Shown one piece after another: positions 53,259 to 62,417 of a stretch of 64,000 bases of DNA. Under the pieces are notes generated by a model. The model did no database searches. It had not been told where the DNA came from and saw only the letters and a list, made by a program, of their open reading frames with translations. The position numbers were made by a program, and so were the translations under genes. The DNA comes from JBBQFI01 sp038237805 (GTDB taxonomy: Bacteria; Verrucomicrobiota; Verrucomicrobiia; Chthoniobacterales; UBA10450): positions 1 to 64,000 of the forward strand of contig JBBRYI010000014.1 in assembly GCA_038237805.1 (NCBI GenBank), read 5' to 3'. Every line of letters starts with the position of its first letter. Position 1 is the first letter of the stretch.

Positions 53259-55901
53259 ATGAATGAAGCTGAGTGGTTAACGCGAAAGAAGCGTATTGAT
53301 ACGCGCTTGAAGCAGAAAGGCTGGAAGCTACTGCCGTTCTCTGCTGCTCTCGATCTGAAAACCCTCGATAAATGCGCGGTTGAGGAACTGCCTACCGGCA
53401 ACGGTCCGGCCGACTACGCGCTCTTCGTCGGCGGACAATGTCTTGGCGTCGTTGAGGCAAAGAAAGTTACGGTGAATCCGCAGAATGTCCTCGAGCAGGC
53501 GAAGCGTTATGCCCGCGGTGTATTCGATGCCGCCGGTCAATGGAAGGACTTCCGCGTTCCGTTTCTTTATGCGAGCAACGGAACGCTGATCTGGCACTTG
53601 GACACAAGGCCCGACAAACTCGTGTCGCGTCAGATCAGTGACTTCCACACACCGGACGCACTCGAAGCGAGATTTGCACACGATGCGGCAGCGGCGCGAA
53701 CTTACCTGCTTGACACTCCGCCGGAGCAGATCGGAAGGCTTCGTCCATATCAACGCGAGTGTATCCTAGCCGTCGAACAGGCGATCCTCGGCGGCAAGCA
53801 TGACATGATGGTCGCGATGGCGACCGGCACGGGTAAGACCTACGTGACCGTCGCGCAGATTTACCGACTGCTAGAATCCAAACTCGTTAGGCGTATTTTG
53901 TTTCTTGTCGACAGGAAAGCTCTCGCCGCGCAGGCCGTGCGCGAGTTCAATGCGTTCAACACACCGAAGGGCCACAAGTTCACTCAAGAATACGAGCTCT
54001 ACAGCCAGCGTTTCCAAAAGGACGACTTCGGCGATGACGCGCCTTTTGATCCCAAGGTTCTACCGAATGAATACCTAACCGCGCCGAAGGCTGCTCATAC
54101 GTTCGTCTACGTCTCCACGATTCAACGAATGGCTCGGAATCTCTTTGGTGCCGAGGGCAGTTTCTCGCAATCAGACGGTGACCCGGATATAGAAGATGAC
54201 GATGACCGCCTCGATATTCCTATCCACGCATTCGATCTCATCATCGCCGATGAATGCCACCGCGGATATAGCGCGCAGGAAACAAGTATCTGGCGCAATA
54301 CGCTTCAGCATTTTGACGCCGTTCGCGTTGGTCTTACTGCAACACCCGCGGCGCACACGGTCGGAGTCGAGCAGGCAATCCGCGATGGCTTCCTTGTCGA
54401 TTACGATCAAGTTGCGATTCATTCGAACGTGCGCCTCAATGGCGTTTTCCTTAAGGAAGGCGAGCAAGTCGGAAAGATCGATCCCGAGAAAGGCGGTGAA
54501 GCACTGGACAACGTTGAAGACGAACGCGCGTTCGACGCCTCTACTGTCGAGCGTGAAATCACTGCGCCGCAAAGCAATCGGAGGATCATAGACGAGATCG
54601 CGAAGCACGCTTACGAGCACGAAGAGGAGACTGGCCGCTTCCCCAAGATTCTTATCTTCGCGGTTAATGACTTACCGCACACATCGCACGCACAACAGCT
54701 GGTCAACATCTGTCGCGACGTGTTCCAGCAAGGCGACGATTTCGTTCAAAAGATAACTGGCAACCCGAACGTTGATCGCCCGCTACAGCGCATTCGTGAG
54801 TTTCGCAATCGGCCGAAGCCCAAAGTGGTTGTCACGGTCGATATGCTTTCGACTGGCGTAGATATTCCCGCGCTCGAGTTCATCGTCTTTCTCCGCCCGG
54901 TAAAGTCGCGCATTCTCTGGGAACAGATGCTGGGACGCGGCACTCGCCGATGTGATGATATTAACAAAGCGAAGTTTGTCGTCTTCGATTGCTTCGACGG
55001 AACCTTGTTCCGCTACTTCAAGGACGTTTCGAATTTTCAGATCGAAGAGCCAAGTACCAATCCGCTCACGATCGTCGAGGTAATCGAGAACATCTGGCAG
55101 AACATTGATCGCAAATATCACATCAACGCGCTCGTGAAACGTCTCCATAGGATCGACAAATCGATGAGCGCCGAAGCGCGGGAAGAGTTCTCGAAATGGA
55201 TACCCGAAGGCAACGTCGGCAAGTTTGCATCCGAAGTTCCCAAGCGCCTTCGCGACAATTTCGACGAAACCATGAAGCTCCTGCGCAATTCAGACTTCCA
55301 GGACCTTCTTGTTAACTATCAGCGAGCGAAACGAACATTCTGGGTCGGCTACGAAGTTAAGGACGAGGTAAGCTCTCGAAAGCTCTTTGGAGAATGGGAG
55401 AAGCCGGAGGATTATCTCGAGGCATTCGCCAAATTTGTTCGCGGCAACATCAATCAGATTGAGGCACTTGGTATCCTTTTCAAGCACCCTCAAAAGTGGA
55501 ATCCTGAAGCGCTGTCCAAGCTGAGGAGCGCGTTACGCGACAAGGGCTTTGGTGAAGATCGACTCAGCAAAGCACACAACAAAGTCTATAAGACTTTGGC
55601 AGATGTCATCTCGATGGTGAAGCATGCTGCCGATCAGCAGGAACCGCTGCTCACCTCGGAGCAACGGGTGACTAAAGCCCTCGAAGAAATTGAGGCGTTC
55701 CACAGTTTCAAAGCAGAACAGCGAAAGTGGTTGGGGCTCGTCGCTGAGCATCTGAAAGAGAATCTCAGCATCAGCGAAGACGATCTGAATGACCAACCGG
55801 TTTTCGCGCAACGCGGCGGCCTTGCGAAGGCGCGGAAACTTTTCGGAGATGATCTGCGCAAAGTGATTGATCGGCTTAATTATAACCTCGTAGCTGCCTA
55901 A
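53259..55901 (+). CDS. hsdR: Type I restriction endonuclease subunit R
   Basis: This 880-aa protein has the nuclease domain at the N-terminus ('YALFVGGQCLGVVEAKK', PD-(D/E)xK). The helicase/translocase motor has Walker A 'MATGTGKTYV' and DECH box 'LIIADECHRG', then 'RVGLTATPAAHTVG' and 'QMLGRGTRRCDDINKAKFVVFDCFDG'. It translocates DNA and cleaves far from the recognition site. It is first in an operon with hsdM (3-nt gap) and hsdS (ATGA). It contains a CCTAACGA octamer at 53884. Confidence 0.97.
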   Translation: MNEAEWLTRKKRIDTRLKQKGWKLLPFSAALDLKTLDKCAVEELPTGNGPADYALFVGGQCLGVVEAKKVTVNPQNVLEQAKRYARGVFDAAGQWKDFRVPFLYASNGTLIWHLDTRPDKLVSRQISDFHTPDALEARFAHDAAAARTYLLDTPPEQIGRLRPYQRECILAVEQAILGGKHDMMVAMATGTGKTYVTVAQIYRLLESKLVRRILFLVDRKALAAQAVREFNAFNTPKGHKFTQEYELYSQRFQKDDFGDDAPFDPKVLPNEYLTAPKAAHTFVYVSTIQRMARNLFGAEGSFSQSDGDPDIEDDDDRLDIPIHAFDLIIADECHRGYSAQETSIWRNTLQHFDAVRVGLTATPAAHTVGVEQAIRDGFLVDYDQVAIHSNVRLNGVFLKEGEQVGKIDPEKGGEALDNVEDERAFDASTVEREITAPQSNRRIIDEIAKHAYEHEEETGRFPKILIFAVNDLPHTSHAQQLVNICRDVFQQGDDFVQKITGNPNVDRPLQRIREFRNRPKPKVVVTVDMLSTGVDIPALEFIVFLRPVKSRILWEQMLGRGTRRCDDINKAKFVVFDCFDGTLFRYFKDVSNFQIEEPSTNPLTIVEVIENIWQNIDRKYHINALVKRLHRIDKSMSAEAREEFSKWIPEGNVGKFASEVPKRLRDNFDETMKLLRNSDFQDLLVNYQRAKRTFWVGYEVKDEVSSRKLFGEWEKPEDYLEAFAKFVRGNINQIEALGILFKHPQKWNPEALSKLRSALRDKGFGEDRLSKAHNKVYKTLADVISMVKHAADQQEPLLTSEQRVTKALEEIEAFHSFKAEQRKWLGLVAEHLKENLSISEDDLNDQPVFAQRGGLAKARKLFGDDLRKVIDRLNYNLVAA

Positions 55902-55904
55902 GTT

Positions 55905-57320
55905 ATGTCCGATATCGTTAACAAGCTTTGGGGCTTCTGTCACACGCTCCGCCACGATGGCATCGATTACGGCGACTACATTGAACAGCTCACCTATCTC
56001 CTGTTCTTGAAGATGGCGGAAGAGCGCGCCGCGAATGTGCCTAAAGGATGTGACTGGGCTAGCCTGAAAGATAAGTCAGGCACTGCCCTTACTGATCACT
56101 ACGCCGATATCCTCCGCCGTCTTCGCGAAGCAGGCGGATTGTTAGGGGACATATTCACTCAAGCTACGCCGCGATTTAACAACCCGGTAAACCTGAAGCG
56201 AGTCATCGCGATGATCGACGAGGAAGAGTGGTCGTCGATGGATGTTGATGTGAAGGGTGCGGCTTTCGAAGGTTTGCTGGAGAGAGCAGCGAGCGAGGGC
56301 AAGAAAGGCGCTGGCCAATACTTCACGCCGCGCGTTCTCATTCAATCGATCGTCCGGCTGATGAAGCCTGACCCGCGCGGTAAGTCTGATTTCACAATCG
56401 CTGATCCGGCGTGTGGCACCGGCGGCTTCTTAGTTTGCAGCTATGAATGGTTAGTCGATGAATCAAAAGGCGTGTTCGACCGCACCGATGCTAAGCGGAT
56501 CAAGACACAGACTTACTACGGGCAGGACTTAGTGCCACGCCCGCGCAGGCTCGCACTCATGAACTTGTTCTTACATGGAGTCGAGCCGCACATCTACTTG
56601 GGCGACACAATCTACGAACCTTTCCGAGGCGAGAAGAACGACGTTATCCTAACGAATCCTCCGTTCGGGACAAAAGGCGCTAACCAGGCGCCGGAGCGCG
56701 AAGACTTCACCATCGAGACGAGCAACAAACAGCTCAATTTCGTGCAACATGTCATAACTGTGCTGAAGCCCGGTGGGCGCGCTGCGATCGTATTACCCGA
56801 TAACTGTCTCTTTGAAGGAAAAGCGGGTGAAGTCTTCGAGATTCTCATGCAGGACTGCAACCTGCATACCGTCTTGCGCCTTCCGCGCGGGACATTCACG
56901 CCTTACAGCCAGGGCGTGAAAGCCAACGTCATCTTCTTCCAGAAAGGCCCGCCGACGGAAAACGTCTGGATTTTCGACGCCCGCTCCAACGTGCCGGGCA
57001 TCACCAAGAAAGACCGTCCGCTCACCGCGCAACACTTCGTCGAGTTTGAAAAGAGCTACGGCAAAGATCCGAATGGATTGAGTAAGCGCACCGACGGCGG
57101 CGAGGCCGGCCGCTGCCGCAAATTCCACATCGGCGAAATCAAGGAACGCGGCTACAAGCTCGACGTGACGTGGCTCAAGGACGACTCGCTGGAAGACAGC
57201 GACGAACTGCCCGAACCACAAGACCTCGCCACCGAAGCCATCACCGAGTTGGAGGCGGTGGTGGATGATCTGCGTGAAATTATCACGCTCGTGGAGAAGG
57301 AGGAGGGCGTGGAGAAATGA
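55905..57320 (+). CDS. hsdM: Type I restriction-modification methyltransferase subunit
   Basis: This 471-aa protein is an N6-adenine DNA methyltransferase with motif I 'ADPACGTGGFLVC' and motif IV 'VILTNPPFGTKG', and an N-terminal HsdM helical domain ('YGDYIEQLTYLLFLKMAEERAA'). It protects host DNA and forms the modification complex with HsdS. Its stop overlaps the hsdS start (ATGA). Confidence 0.97.
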   Translation: MSDIVNKLWGFCHTLRHDGIDYGDYIEQLTYLLFLKMAEERAANVPKGCDWASLKDKSGTALTDHYADILRRLREAGGLLGDIFTQATPRFNNPVNLKRVIAMIDEEEWSSMDVDVKGAAFEGLLERAASEGKKGAGQYFTPRVLIQSIVRLMKPDPRGKSDFTIADPACGTGGFLVCSYEWLVDESKGVFDRTDAKRIKTQTYYGQDLVPRPRRLALMNLFLHGVEPHIYLGDTIYEPFRGEKNDVILTNPPFGTKGANQAPEREDFTIETSNKQLNFVQHVITVLKPGGRAAIVLPDNCLFEGKAGEVFEILMQDCNLHTVLRLPRGTFTPYSQGVKANVIFFQKGPPTENVWIFDARSNVPGITKKDRPLTAQHFVEFEKSYGKDPNGLSKRTDGGEAGRCRKFHIGEIKERGYKLDVTWLKDDSLEDSDELPEPQDLATEAITELEAVVDDLREIITLVEKEEGVEK

Positions 57321-58729
57321 GCGACGAACTTCCAAAGGGATGGGCAACCACTCCGATAGGAGGAATATGTGAAATTATCGGCGGTAGCCAGCCGCCGAAG
57401 ACGAACTTCGCTTACGAACCACGAACCGGTTATGTCCGCTTTATTCAAATTAGAGACTACAAGTCGGATAACCACCTGACTTACATACCAAGCCAGCTTG
57501 CGCGGCGCTTCTGCACAAAGGACGACGTTATGATTGGGCGGTATGGTCCGCCATTATTTCAAATATTGAGGGGAATTCAAGGCGCATACAACGTTGCGCT
57601 GATGAAAGCTGTGCCTATCAGTGGCGAAGTCCTCGATCGTGATTTTTTGTTCTACCAATTACAGAATCCTCCTCTTCGAAACTACATCATTCAGTCATCA
57701 GAGAGGACCGTCGGGCAAGACGGCGTGCGGAAAGACTTGCTCGAAGCATACGAGGTTGCCCTACCGCCAGTTGGCGAGCAGCGCCGGATTGTGGCGAAGC
57801 TGGAGAAGTTGTTGGGCAAAGTGGATGGCTGCCAACAACGGCTGGTGAAGATTCCCGCTCTGCTCAAACGCTTTCGCCAATCGGTCCTGACCGCCGCCTG
57901 CTCCGGCCGCCTCACTGCCGATTGGTGCAGGGAGGGAAGAGAGGCAACCGCCATTACGGAGATTCCAGACACAGATTACAAAGTCCCATCAAGCTGGAAG
58001 TCTGTGGCGCTCGGCGAATTGTCCAAGTTTATTGATTACCGCGGACGCACACCTAAGAAGGTTGACAGCGGAATCCCGCTAATCACCGCAAAGAACATCC
58101 GGCAAGGCTACATCGACAGAGAGCCGAGGGAATTTATCCGGAAGGAGGATTATGACTCATGGATGACGAGAGGTATTCCGCGGCTTGGCGATGTGCTCAT
58201 TACTACGGAAGCCCCTCTAGGATATGTCGCGGCGATTGATATTACCGAAAAATTTGCCTTAGCTCAGCGCGCCATTTGTCTTCAGTTTCACGACCCGCGA
58301 AATCAAGACTTCGCTCTGGTTTATATGATGTCGCCGGTGTTTCAGGGAATGCTAACCGAACAGTCTACGGGGACGACCGTGAGCGGCATTAAGGCTTCGC
58401 GCTTAAAGCAACTTCGCCTTTTGCTGCCTCCGCCCGCCGAACAAAAAGAAATTGTCCGCCGAGTGAAAGGGTTGTTTGCGCTAGCGGAGGAAATTGAGAC
58501 ACGATACGAGAAGGCACGTACGCAAGTAGACAAGTTGACGCCCTCCCTCCTTGCCCGCGCATTCCGCGGCGAACTCCTCCCGCAAGATCCAAACGACGAA
58601 CCAGCTTCCGCTCTTCTTGAACGAATCTGGCAGCAGCAAAATGGAAAGAAGGACAACAACTATGCCGAAACGAAAACGAAGAGAACTAACTCACCGCGTA
58701 GCCGGAGATCTACGTCTCGTTCTCGTTAG
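57317..58729 (+). CDS. hsdS: Type I restriction specificity subunit
   Basis: This 470-aa protein has two target-recognition domains, each followed by a conserved helical spacer: residues ~1-190 (ending 'EQRRIVAKLEKLLGKVDGCQQRL') and ~210-450 (ending 'EQKEIVRRVKGLFALAEEIETRYEKA'). It dictates the bipartite recognition sequence. Both spacers and TRDs are intact. The last ~20 residues (ETKTKRTNSPRSRRSTSRSR) are a basic extension that may be incidental. The TAG stop overlaps the TTA stop of the convergent VapC-like gene. Confidence 0.96.
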   Translation: MSDELPKGWATTPIGGICEIIGGSQPPKTNFAYEPRTGYVRFIQIRDYKSDNHLTYIPSQLARRFCTKDDVMIGRYGPPLFQILRGIQGAYNVALMKAVPISGEVLDRDFLFYQLQNPPLRNYIIQSSERTVGQDGVRKDLLEAYEVALPPVGEQRRIVAKLEKLLGKVDGCQQRLVKIPALLKRFRQSVLTAACSGRLTADWCREGREATAITEIPDTDYKVPSSWKSVALGELSKFIDYRGRTPKKVDSGIPLITAKNIRQGYIDREPREFIRKEDYDSWMTRGIPRLGDVLITTEAPLGYVAAIDITEKFALAQRAICLQFHDPRNQDFALVYMMSPVFQGMLTEQSTGTTVSGIKASRLKQLRLLLPPPAEQKEIVRRVKGLFALAEEIETRYEKARTQVDKLTPSLLARAFRGELLPQDPNDEPASALLERIWQQQNGKKDNNYAETKTKRTNSPRSRRSTSRSR

Positions 58730-59130
58730 GACTCCAGTACAGCAACACTTCCATCGCGCCAGATCTTTGCGATAAACGGCGGTTTCTTCAATTGAACGGT
58801 TTCGCGGATTTGCGGCACCGCTCGGAGCAGAATTTCGGCTAATGCCTCGGCCCGCAAATTTCCGCGAGCGACCAGAACGAACGCGCGAACTCTCGCGCGG
58901 CGAAGCGCCTCCATCTGAGCACGGCGATATCGGATGCGTTCGTCGCGAGTGATGACAATCCAATTGTTCTTGCCAGCTAGCGTCAGCCATTCCGGGTCTT
59001 CAGCGTCTTGCGGCAAGTGGTCATCGTGAATTTCCACTTTCAGACCGGCCGCGCGAAGGACGGCTGCCATCCTATACCGCCCAAGCGAACGGTCTAGAAA
59101 GAAAGTCAGCTTCTCTTCACGCGGCTTCAA
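58726..59130 (-). CDS. VapC45-like PIN-fold toxin
   Basis: The protein has 134 aa from the chosen TTG 59130; an ATG at 59190 would overlap the antitoxin by 74 nt. The PIN-like core 'LTFFLDRSLGRYRMAAVLRAAGLKVEIHDDHLP', then 'DPEWLTLAGKNNWIVITRDERIRYR', has the acidic residues of a PIN RNase (D, DD, D..W, TRDE). It follows the wHTH-DUF433 gene on the same strand, as in VapBC45 systems. RNase toxin activity is inferred from the family. Confidence 0.8.
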   Translation of the reverse strand: MKPREEKLTFFLDRSLGRYRMAAVLRAAGLKVEIHDDHLPQDAEDPEWLTLAGKNNWIVITRDERIRYRRAQMEALRRARVRAFVLVARGNLRAEALAEILLRAVPQIRETVQLKKPPFIAKIWRDGSVAVLES

Positions 59131-59821
59131 GGAGGCTAAGCTCGCAACGAATCGCTTCTTCAATCCTGTCGCGGCCACATCCGTAGTCATCAGCCAAATC
59201 GTCAGCCGACTCGCCCGCTTTGAAACGCTCGGCGACGATTTCGGTGCTTACTCCAGTACCCGTAATCACCGCGCGGCCGAAAGAAATGCGCGGATCAATG
59301 ACAATGTTCTTGGGCTGATCTGGTTCGCCGGGCCGCGTGAACGGGAAGAGGCGCAGCGGCACGCCGTGTTTGTCGCGTTCGATGCGCCGCAGGTGCGCTT
59401 TCAACAAGTCCTTGACCGCGATCTGCCCCCCTTCAGAGACCGATATGAAATGGCCGTAACATTCTGTAAAGAGGTCGATGCCGCTCGTCTCGAACTTGTG
59501 ATCCGCCAAAGGATGCTTGGACTTCAATTCGTTCGTCAGAAACTCGATGGCTCTTCTAACGCGCGGCATATCGACGCGATGTTTCCGACGAATCGCTGCA
59601 AGCACGTGAGCTTCGATCAAATTGATGAAGGACAATGCGAGTGGCGATGTCGCTGCTGGTCCGATTAGTGGCTTAAACAACTTCCTCGCGGAACCACTGC
59701 CGTACGACATTCCGGCGAGCCACGACCGCAAAGTTGCGCGGGGAACAAGAAGATAATGCGCAGCCTCCGCTACCCCGTACGCGGGGAGTTCTCGAACATC
59801 TTGCTCTTGCGTCGGTCTCAT
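59117..59821 (-). CDS. VapB45-like antitoxin with winged-helix and DUF433 domains
   Basis: In this 234-aa protein, the N-terminal ~70 residues ('YGVAEAAHYLLVPRATLRSWLAG') are a MerR-like/wHTH DNA-binding part. The C-terminal part ('PKNIVIDPRISFGRAVITGTGVSTEIVAERFKAGESADDLADDYGC') is DUF433. This arrangement is the antitoxin/regulator of VapBC45-type pairs. Its end overlaps the toxin frame. It would autoregulate and neutralise the toxin. Confidence 0.85.
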   Translation of the reverse strand: MRPTQEQDVRELPAYGVAEAAHYLLVPRATLRSWLAGMSYGSGSARKLFKPLIGPAATSPLALSFINLIEAHVLAAIRRKHRVDMPRVRRAIEFLTNELKSKHPLADHKFETSGIDLFTECYGHFISVSEGGQIAVKDLLKAHLRRIERDKHGVPLRLFPFTRPGEPDQPKNIVIDPRISFGRAVITGTGVSTEIVAERFKAGESADDLADDYGCGRDRIEEAIRCELSLLEAA

Positions 59822-59994
59822 CCGTTTCTAATCTTTTTATATAAGCCCCGCCAAAGAGCAAGCCTTTGTCCAGGCTTCCCTGTGTATTCAGTACGTGAAA
59901 GCGAACTAGATAGAGTCGTAACCGAAATCGAGAGAATGGCGAATAAGCTGTCTCTGAGCTTGCATAAAGGGATCGGCAAAAAGTAAAAGCATTT

Positions 59995-61098
59995 GTGCTT
60001 CGAGACAGGTTTTTGCAACATTACATTCCCCTGATCCAAGACTTTCGGCGCGATTTGGAGGCGTCTTCGCTGCATGCCCTTGATGTCATGCCACAACCGT
60101 TCTTGCCGCTCTTCGGAGATAGTTATGAACGCTCTGCGTTACGCATGGTGATCGTCGGACAGGATACGAAAGGCTACCGAAGTCTGAAGAGCTTCCTCGA
60201 ACAAGAAAGTGCTGAACCAGGGAGTGGTTTGAAGGAGGCTCTTTCAGAGTTCCAAAACCGCAAGTTCATCAATTGGGGGAAACACCGCCACACCTTCTTC
60301 GGCTTTGTCATGATGTTGATGGCCGAACTCCACGGAGTCCAAAATTGGGGAATGATGAAAAGGGACGCGTGTCGAGAAGTCCTGAGTAGCTTTGCATGGG
60401 GAAACGGTAACGCGGTCGAGTATTGGACAAGCTCCGTTTCGAAAGGCCGAGTACCGCTTACGATTTGGCAGGCTGTCAGAAAAGCCGGAGCTCGTTTCGA
60501 TGGCATCAAACACCTTGTGCAAGCGCTTAGCCCTAGAGTGATTTTGGTGCTCTGGAAGAAAATGTCCCCGGCATCGTATTTCGCTGGATATGAATACACG
60601 ACGATGCAGGAAAAACAGGGAGTGAAGCATTATCGCATCCCGTCGGAAGATATCGACATCTTCCAAGCGCCGCATCCAAACCGCATGAAATTCGAAGGAG
60701 GCGCAAGCCCCTTCTGCGACACGATTAAAAACATGCTTCTCGCAAACAAATTGATAGTTCATTTCCCTAATTTCGTGCAGCAGACCACGGATTCTAGTAA
60801 GGTTGTGAATTATCTGCGAGATTTAGCTCCACCCGGACTAGACAAGTTCTCCCTCGTCGCGTGGGTGGCGGAAGAAATGAAGAAAAGAGATAGCTTCATG
60901 TCAGTTCCCACGCTTTGCCGCCTTCTCAATGATCTCGGTTGCCGAACAAATTATGGCGCGCAATTCAGCGGGAAACGGGGTTCATACCGCCTTGTTAGAT
61001 CCGCTTACTGGCGACTTCATGCTCGGGAGCCCGATAGAGCTGCCATTATTGCCGAAGCCTTCCGCCGACCCAATTTTCAATACGCATATTCGGCGTAA
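59995..61098 (+). CDS. UDG-fold-like hypothetical protein with C-terminal helical extension
   Basis: This 367-aa protein starts with GTG. Residues 52-58 'VIVGQDT' resemble motif A of uracil-DNA glycosylases (GQDPYH-like; GQD at 55-57), followed by 'KGYRS'. Later 'RVILVLWKKM' (181-190) and 'HPN' at 227-229 resemble the strand plus motif-B region. The N-terminal helical part and the last ~130 residues ('SLVAWVAEEMKKRD...SVPTLCRLLNDLGCRTNYG') are unknown, the latter perhaps winged-helix. No family is known to me. It sits at the right end of a defence island. Confidence 0.6.
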   Translation: MLRDRFLQHYIPLIQDFRRDLEASSLHALDVMPQPFLPLFGDSYERSALRMVIVGQDTKGYRSLKSFLEQESAEPGSGLKEALSEFQNRKFINWGKHRHTFFGFVMMLMAELHGVQNWGMMKRDACREVLSSFAWGNGNAVEYWTSSVSKGRVPLTIWQAVRKAGARFDGIKHLVQALSPRVILVLWKKMSPASYFAGYEYTTMQEKQGVKHYRIPSEDIDIFQAPHPNRMKFEGGASPFCDTIKNMLLANKLIVHFPNFVQQTTDSSKVVNYLRDLAPPGLDKFSLVAWVAEEMKKRDSFMSVPTLCRLLNDLGCRTNYGAQFSGKRGSYRLVRSAYWRLHAREPDRAAIIAEAFRRPNFQYAYSA

Positions 61099-61232
61099 TG
61101 TTGAAGGCTCGGTTCCGTCGGAACGCGACGTGCTTCCCCTCCAGAAAACAGACTTTTTGACCGGTTTTTCGCATCAAAGTTGAGAATTTGATCGCAAGCC
61201 TGAGCACAACCTCACTCACTAATGACTCCTGA

Positions 61233-61442
61233 AGTCGATTCCATCGGCGCAGATTCAATTTCTTTCTAAATCGCGATCACATTATCTCCGTCACAATCCA
61301 TCACGGCGAAATCGTTGTGACAACAACTGCCGGCACGAAGATCACAATCCCCGCATCAACGGCCACGCTTGAGAAGTTCGTCGACGATCTGGCTAATCAC
61401 GTCGAAAGCAACTTCGTCTCAATCACCGCATCTTCACATTGA
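61233..61442 (+). pseudogene. Gene 3'-end remnant (unknown protein)
   Basis: This 70-codon frame reads '...NRDHIISVTIHHGEIVVTTT', then 'GTKITIPASTATLEKFVDDLANHVESNF', and ends at TGA 61442. It has ordered, gene-like codons but no ATG, GTG or TTG near a ribosome site; a stop codon precedes it directly. The family is not recognised. Confidence 0.35.
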
Positions 61443-61498
61443 TGTCTATCCCCGCCCGCCGATGTCTACCGTTCATACAGACTGTGCTACTTGTATGC

Positions 61499-61518
61499 AT
61501 CATAAGCGGCTTACGATA
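61499..61518. repeat. TATCGTAAGC palindrome copy 5
   Basis: ATCATAAGC / GGCTTACGATA has one mismatch against the consensus. It is the same family as the 7.3-7.9 kb cluster. Confidence 0.6.
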
Positions 61519-61702
61519 ATGCAGCAGCATTCGAAACTTGGCGGCTTAAGGCCGTCGAGTTGCTGAAATAGCAAGTCTTCAAACACACCACCGCGAAGGA
61601 TTGAAGAAGGTCGTACAAACTGAGCGGACTTGTTGGCGACGTGCTCAAAATCAAGAAAGAACTAGTCACAGCCACGCCGCCGTGATATGCACCAGCTCTA
61701 AT

Positions 61703-61780
61703 ATGAACAGAAACATCTTCTACATCATCGGAGTCATTGTCGTTATCGTTATCGTCTTAAAGTTGCTCGGCCTGTTCTAA
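61703..61780 (+). CDS. 25-aa transmembrane microprotein
   Basis: ATG 61703 to TAA 61780 encodes 25 aa: MNRNIFY followed by a hydrophobic core (IIGVIVVIVIVLKLLGLF). Very short 'MNRN-FYIIGVIVVI' membrane proteins are seen across diverse bacteria in my recollection. No strong ribosome binding site is visible. Coding is plausible because the ORF is all hydrophobic in a single frame and ends immediately. Confidence 0.5.
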   Translation: MNRNIFYIIGVIVVIVIVLKLLGLF

Positions 61781-62058
61781 ACCGAAACCCGGCCAAAGAC
61801 GACCCGGCGACGGCGCCGCGGGTCAGCTATCTCGCGCCGATGTTGTTCCAGCCTTACGCGGAGGTTCAGTTGTTCGGAAACATTATCTCACCACGCTGAA
61901 TTGACTCCTTCGCTTCCCACTCTCGCCCCTCTCGGGTTTTCGCATCTATGTCGCTCGCGCCAATCCGAAATCCTGACATGTGGAAACGCTGAGAAGCTGA
62001 AACCGAAAACTGAGAAACTGAACCGCTGAGAAGCTGAAATTAGAAAATGTCCAAGCCG

Positions 62059-62154
62059 CTACCTCTGCGGAATGGTGATGGGCCCGCCTTTGACGCCGGC
62101 GTAGAAGGCGATCATTTCGACCGGTTTCGGTCCCGTGGTTCGCGCGCATGCACA
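62059..62154 (-). pseudogene. Cupin C-terminal fragment, copy A (frameshifted)
   Basis: On the minus strand, 'MCMRANHGTE', then a one-base shift, then 'VEMIAFYAGVKGGPITIPQR' and a stop. This is the C-terminus of a cupin (NHGTEPVE...FYxGVKGTPITVPQ). The rest of the gene is absent. Compared with copy B it has one extra T in the GGTTTCGGT run. Confidence 0.6.
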
Positions 62155-62193
62155 TCCCCACGCTTGTAATCACCTAATCTCCAGTCCGTGATA

Positions 62194-62220
62194 ATCTTGA
62201 CCGCTTAAAGCGGTCAAGAT
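62194..62220. repeat. CTTGACCGCTT palindrome copy 1 (perfect)
   Basis: Arms ATCTTGACCGCTT / AAGCGGTCAAGAT flank one central base (13 bp each side). Confidence 0.8.
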
Positions 62221-62314
62221 GCCGAACTACGCTGAGAGGTGAGGGGAGATTTGGGACGCCTCTGAATTGTCTGATTCCCGCGTGGACGAAACAATCCCTG
62301 TGTCGTCTGAAATC

Positions 62315-62350
62315 TTGACCGGTTCTGTCCCATGGTTCGCGCCGACGTGC
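62315..62350 (-). pseudogene. Cupin fragment, third short copy
   Basis: The minus-strand reading 'GANHGTEPV' matches the cupin C-terminal motif. It lies where the second duplicate has a complete CTTGACC palindrome, so it interrupts that palindrome. Confidence 0.4.
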
Positions 62351-62417
62351 CATAGCGCGCTCTACCCAAACCAAGATCTCAAAGCCGCACTCAGATCAAT
62401 CCCGATTGGTTCTAAAA

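Larger units (their letters stand above)
61099..61702. other. Region with gene remnant and palindrome
   Basis: No intact gene. It holds a 70-codon open segment without a start (61233-61442), a TATCGTAAGC palindrome copy (61499-61518) and a partial second-family palindrome (~61540-61560). Confidence 0.45.

Noticed and set aside
9271..58730. Octamer CCTAACGA as a KOPS or Chi-like polar motif
   Set aside because: Orientation is balanced (10 versus 11) with no change across the window, so a strand-polar role is not supported.
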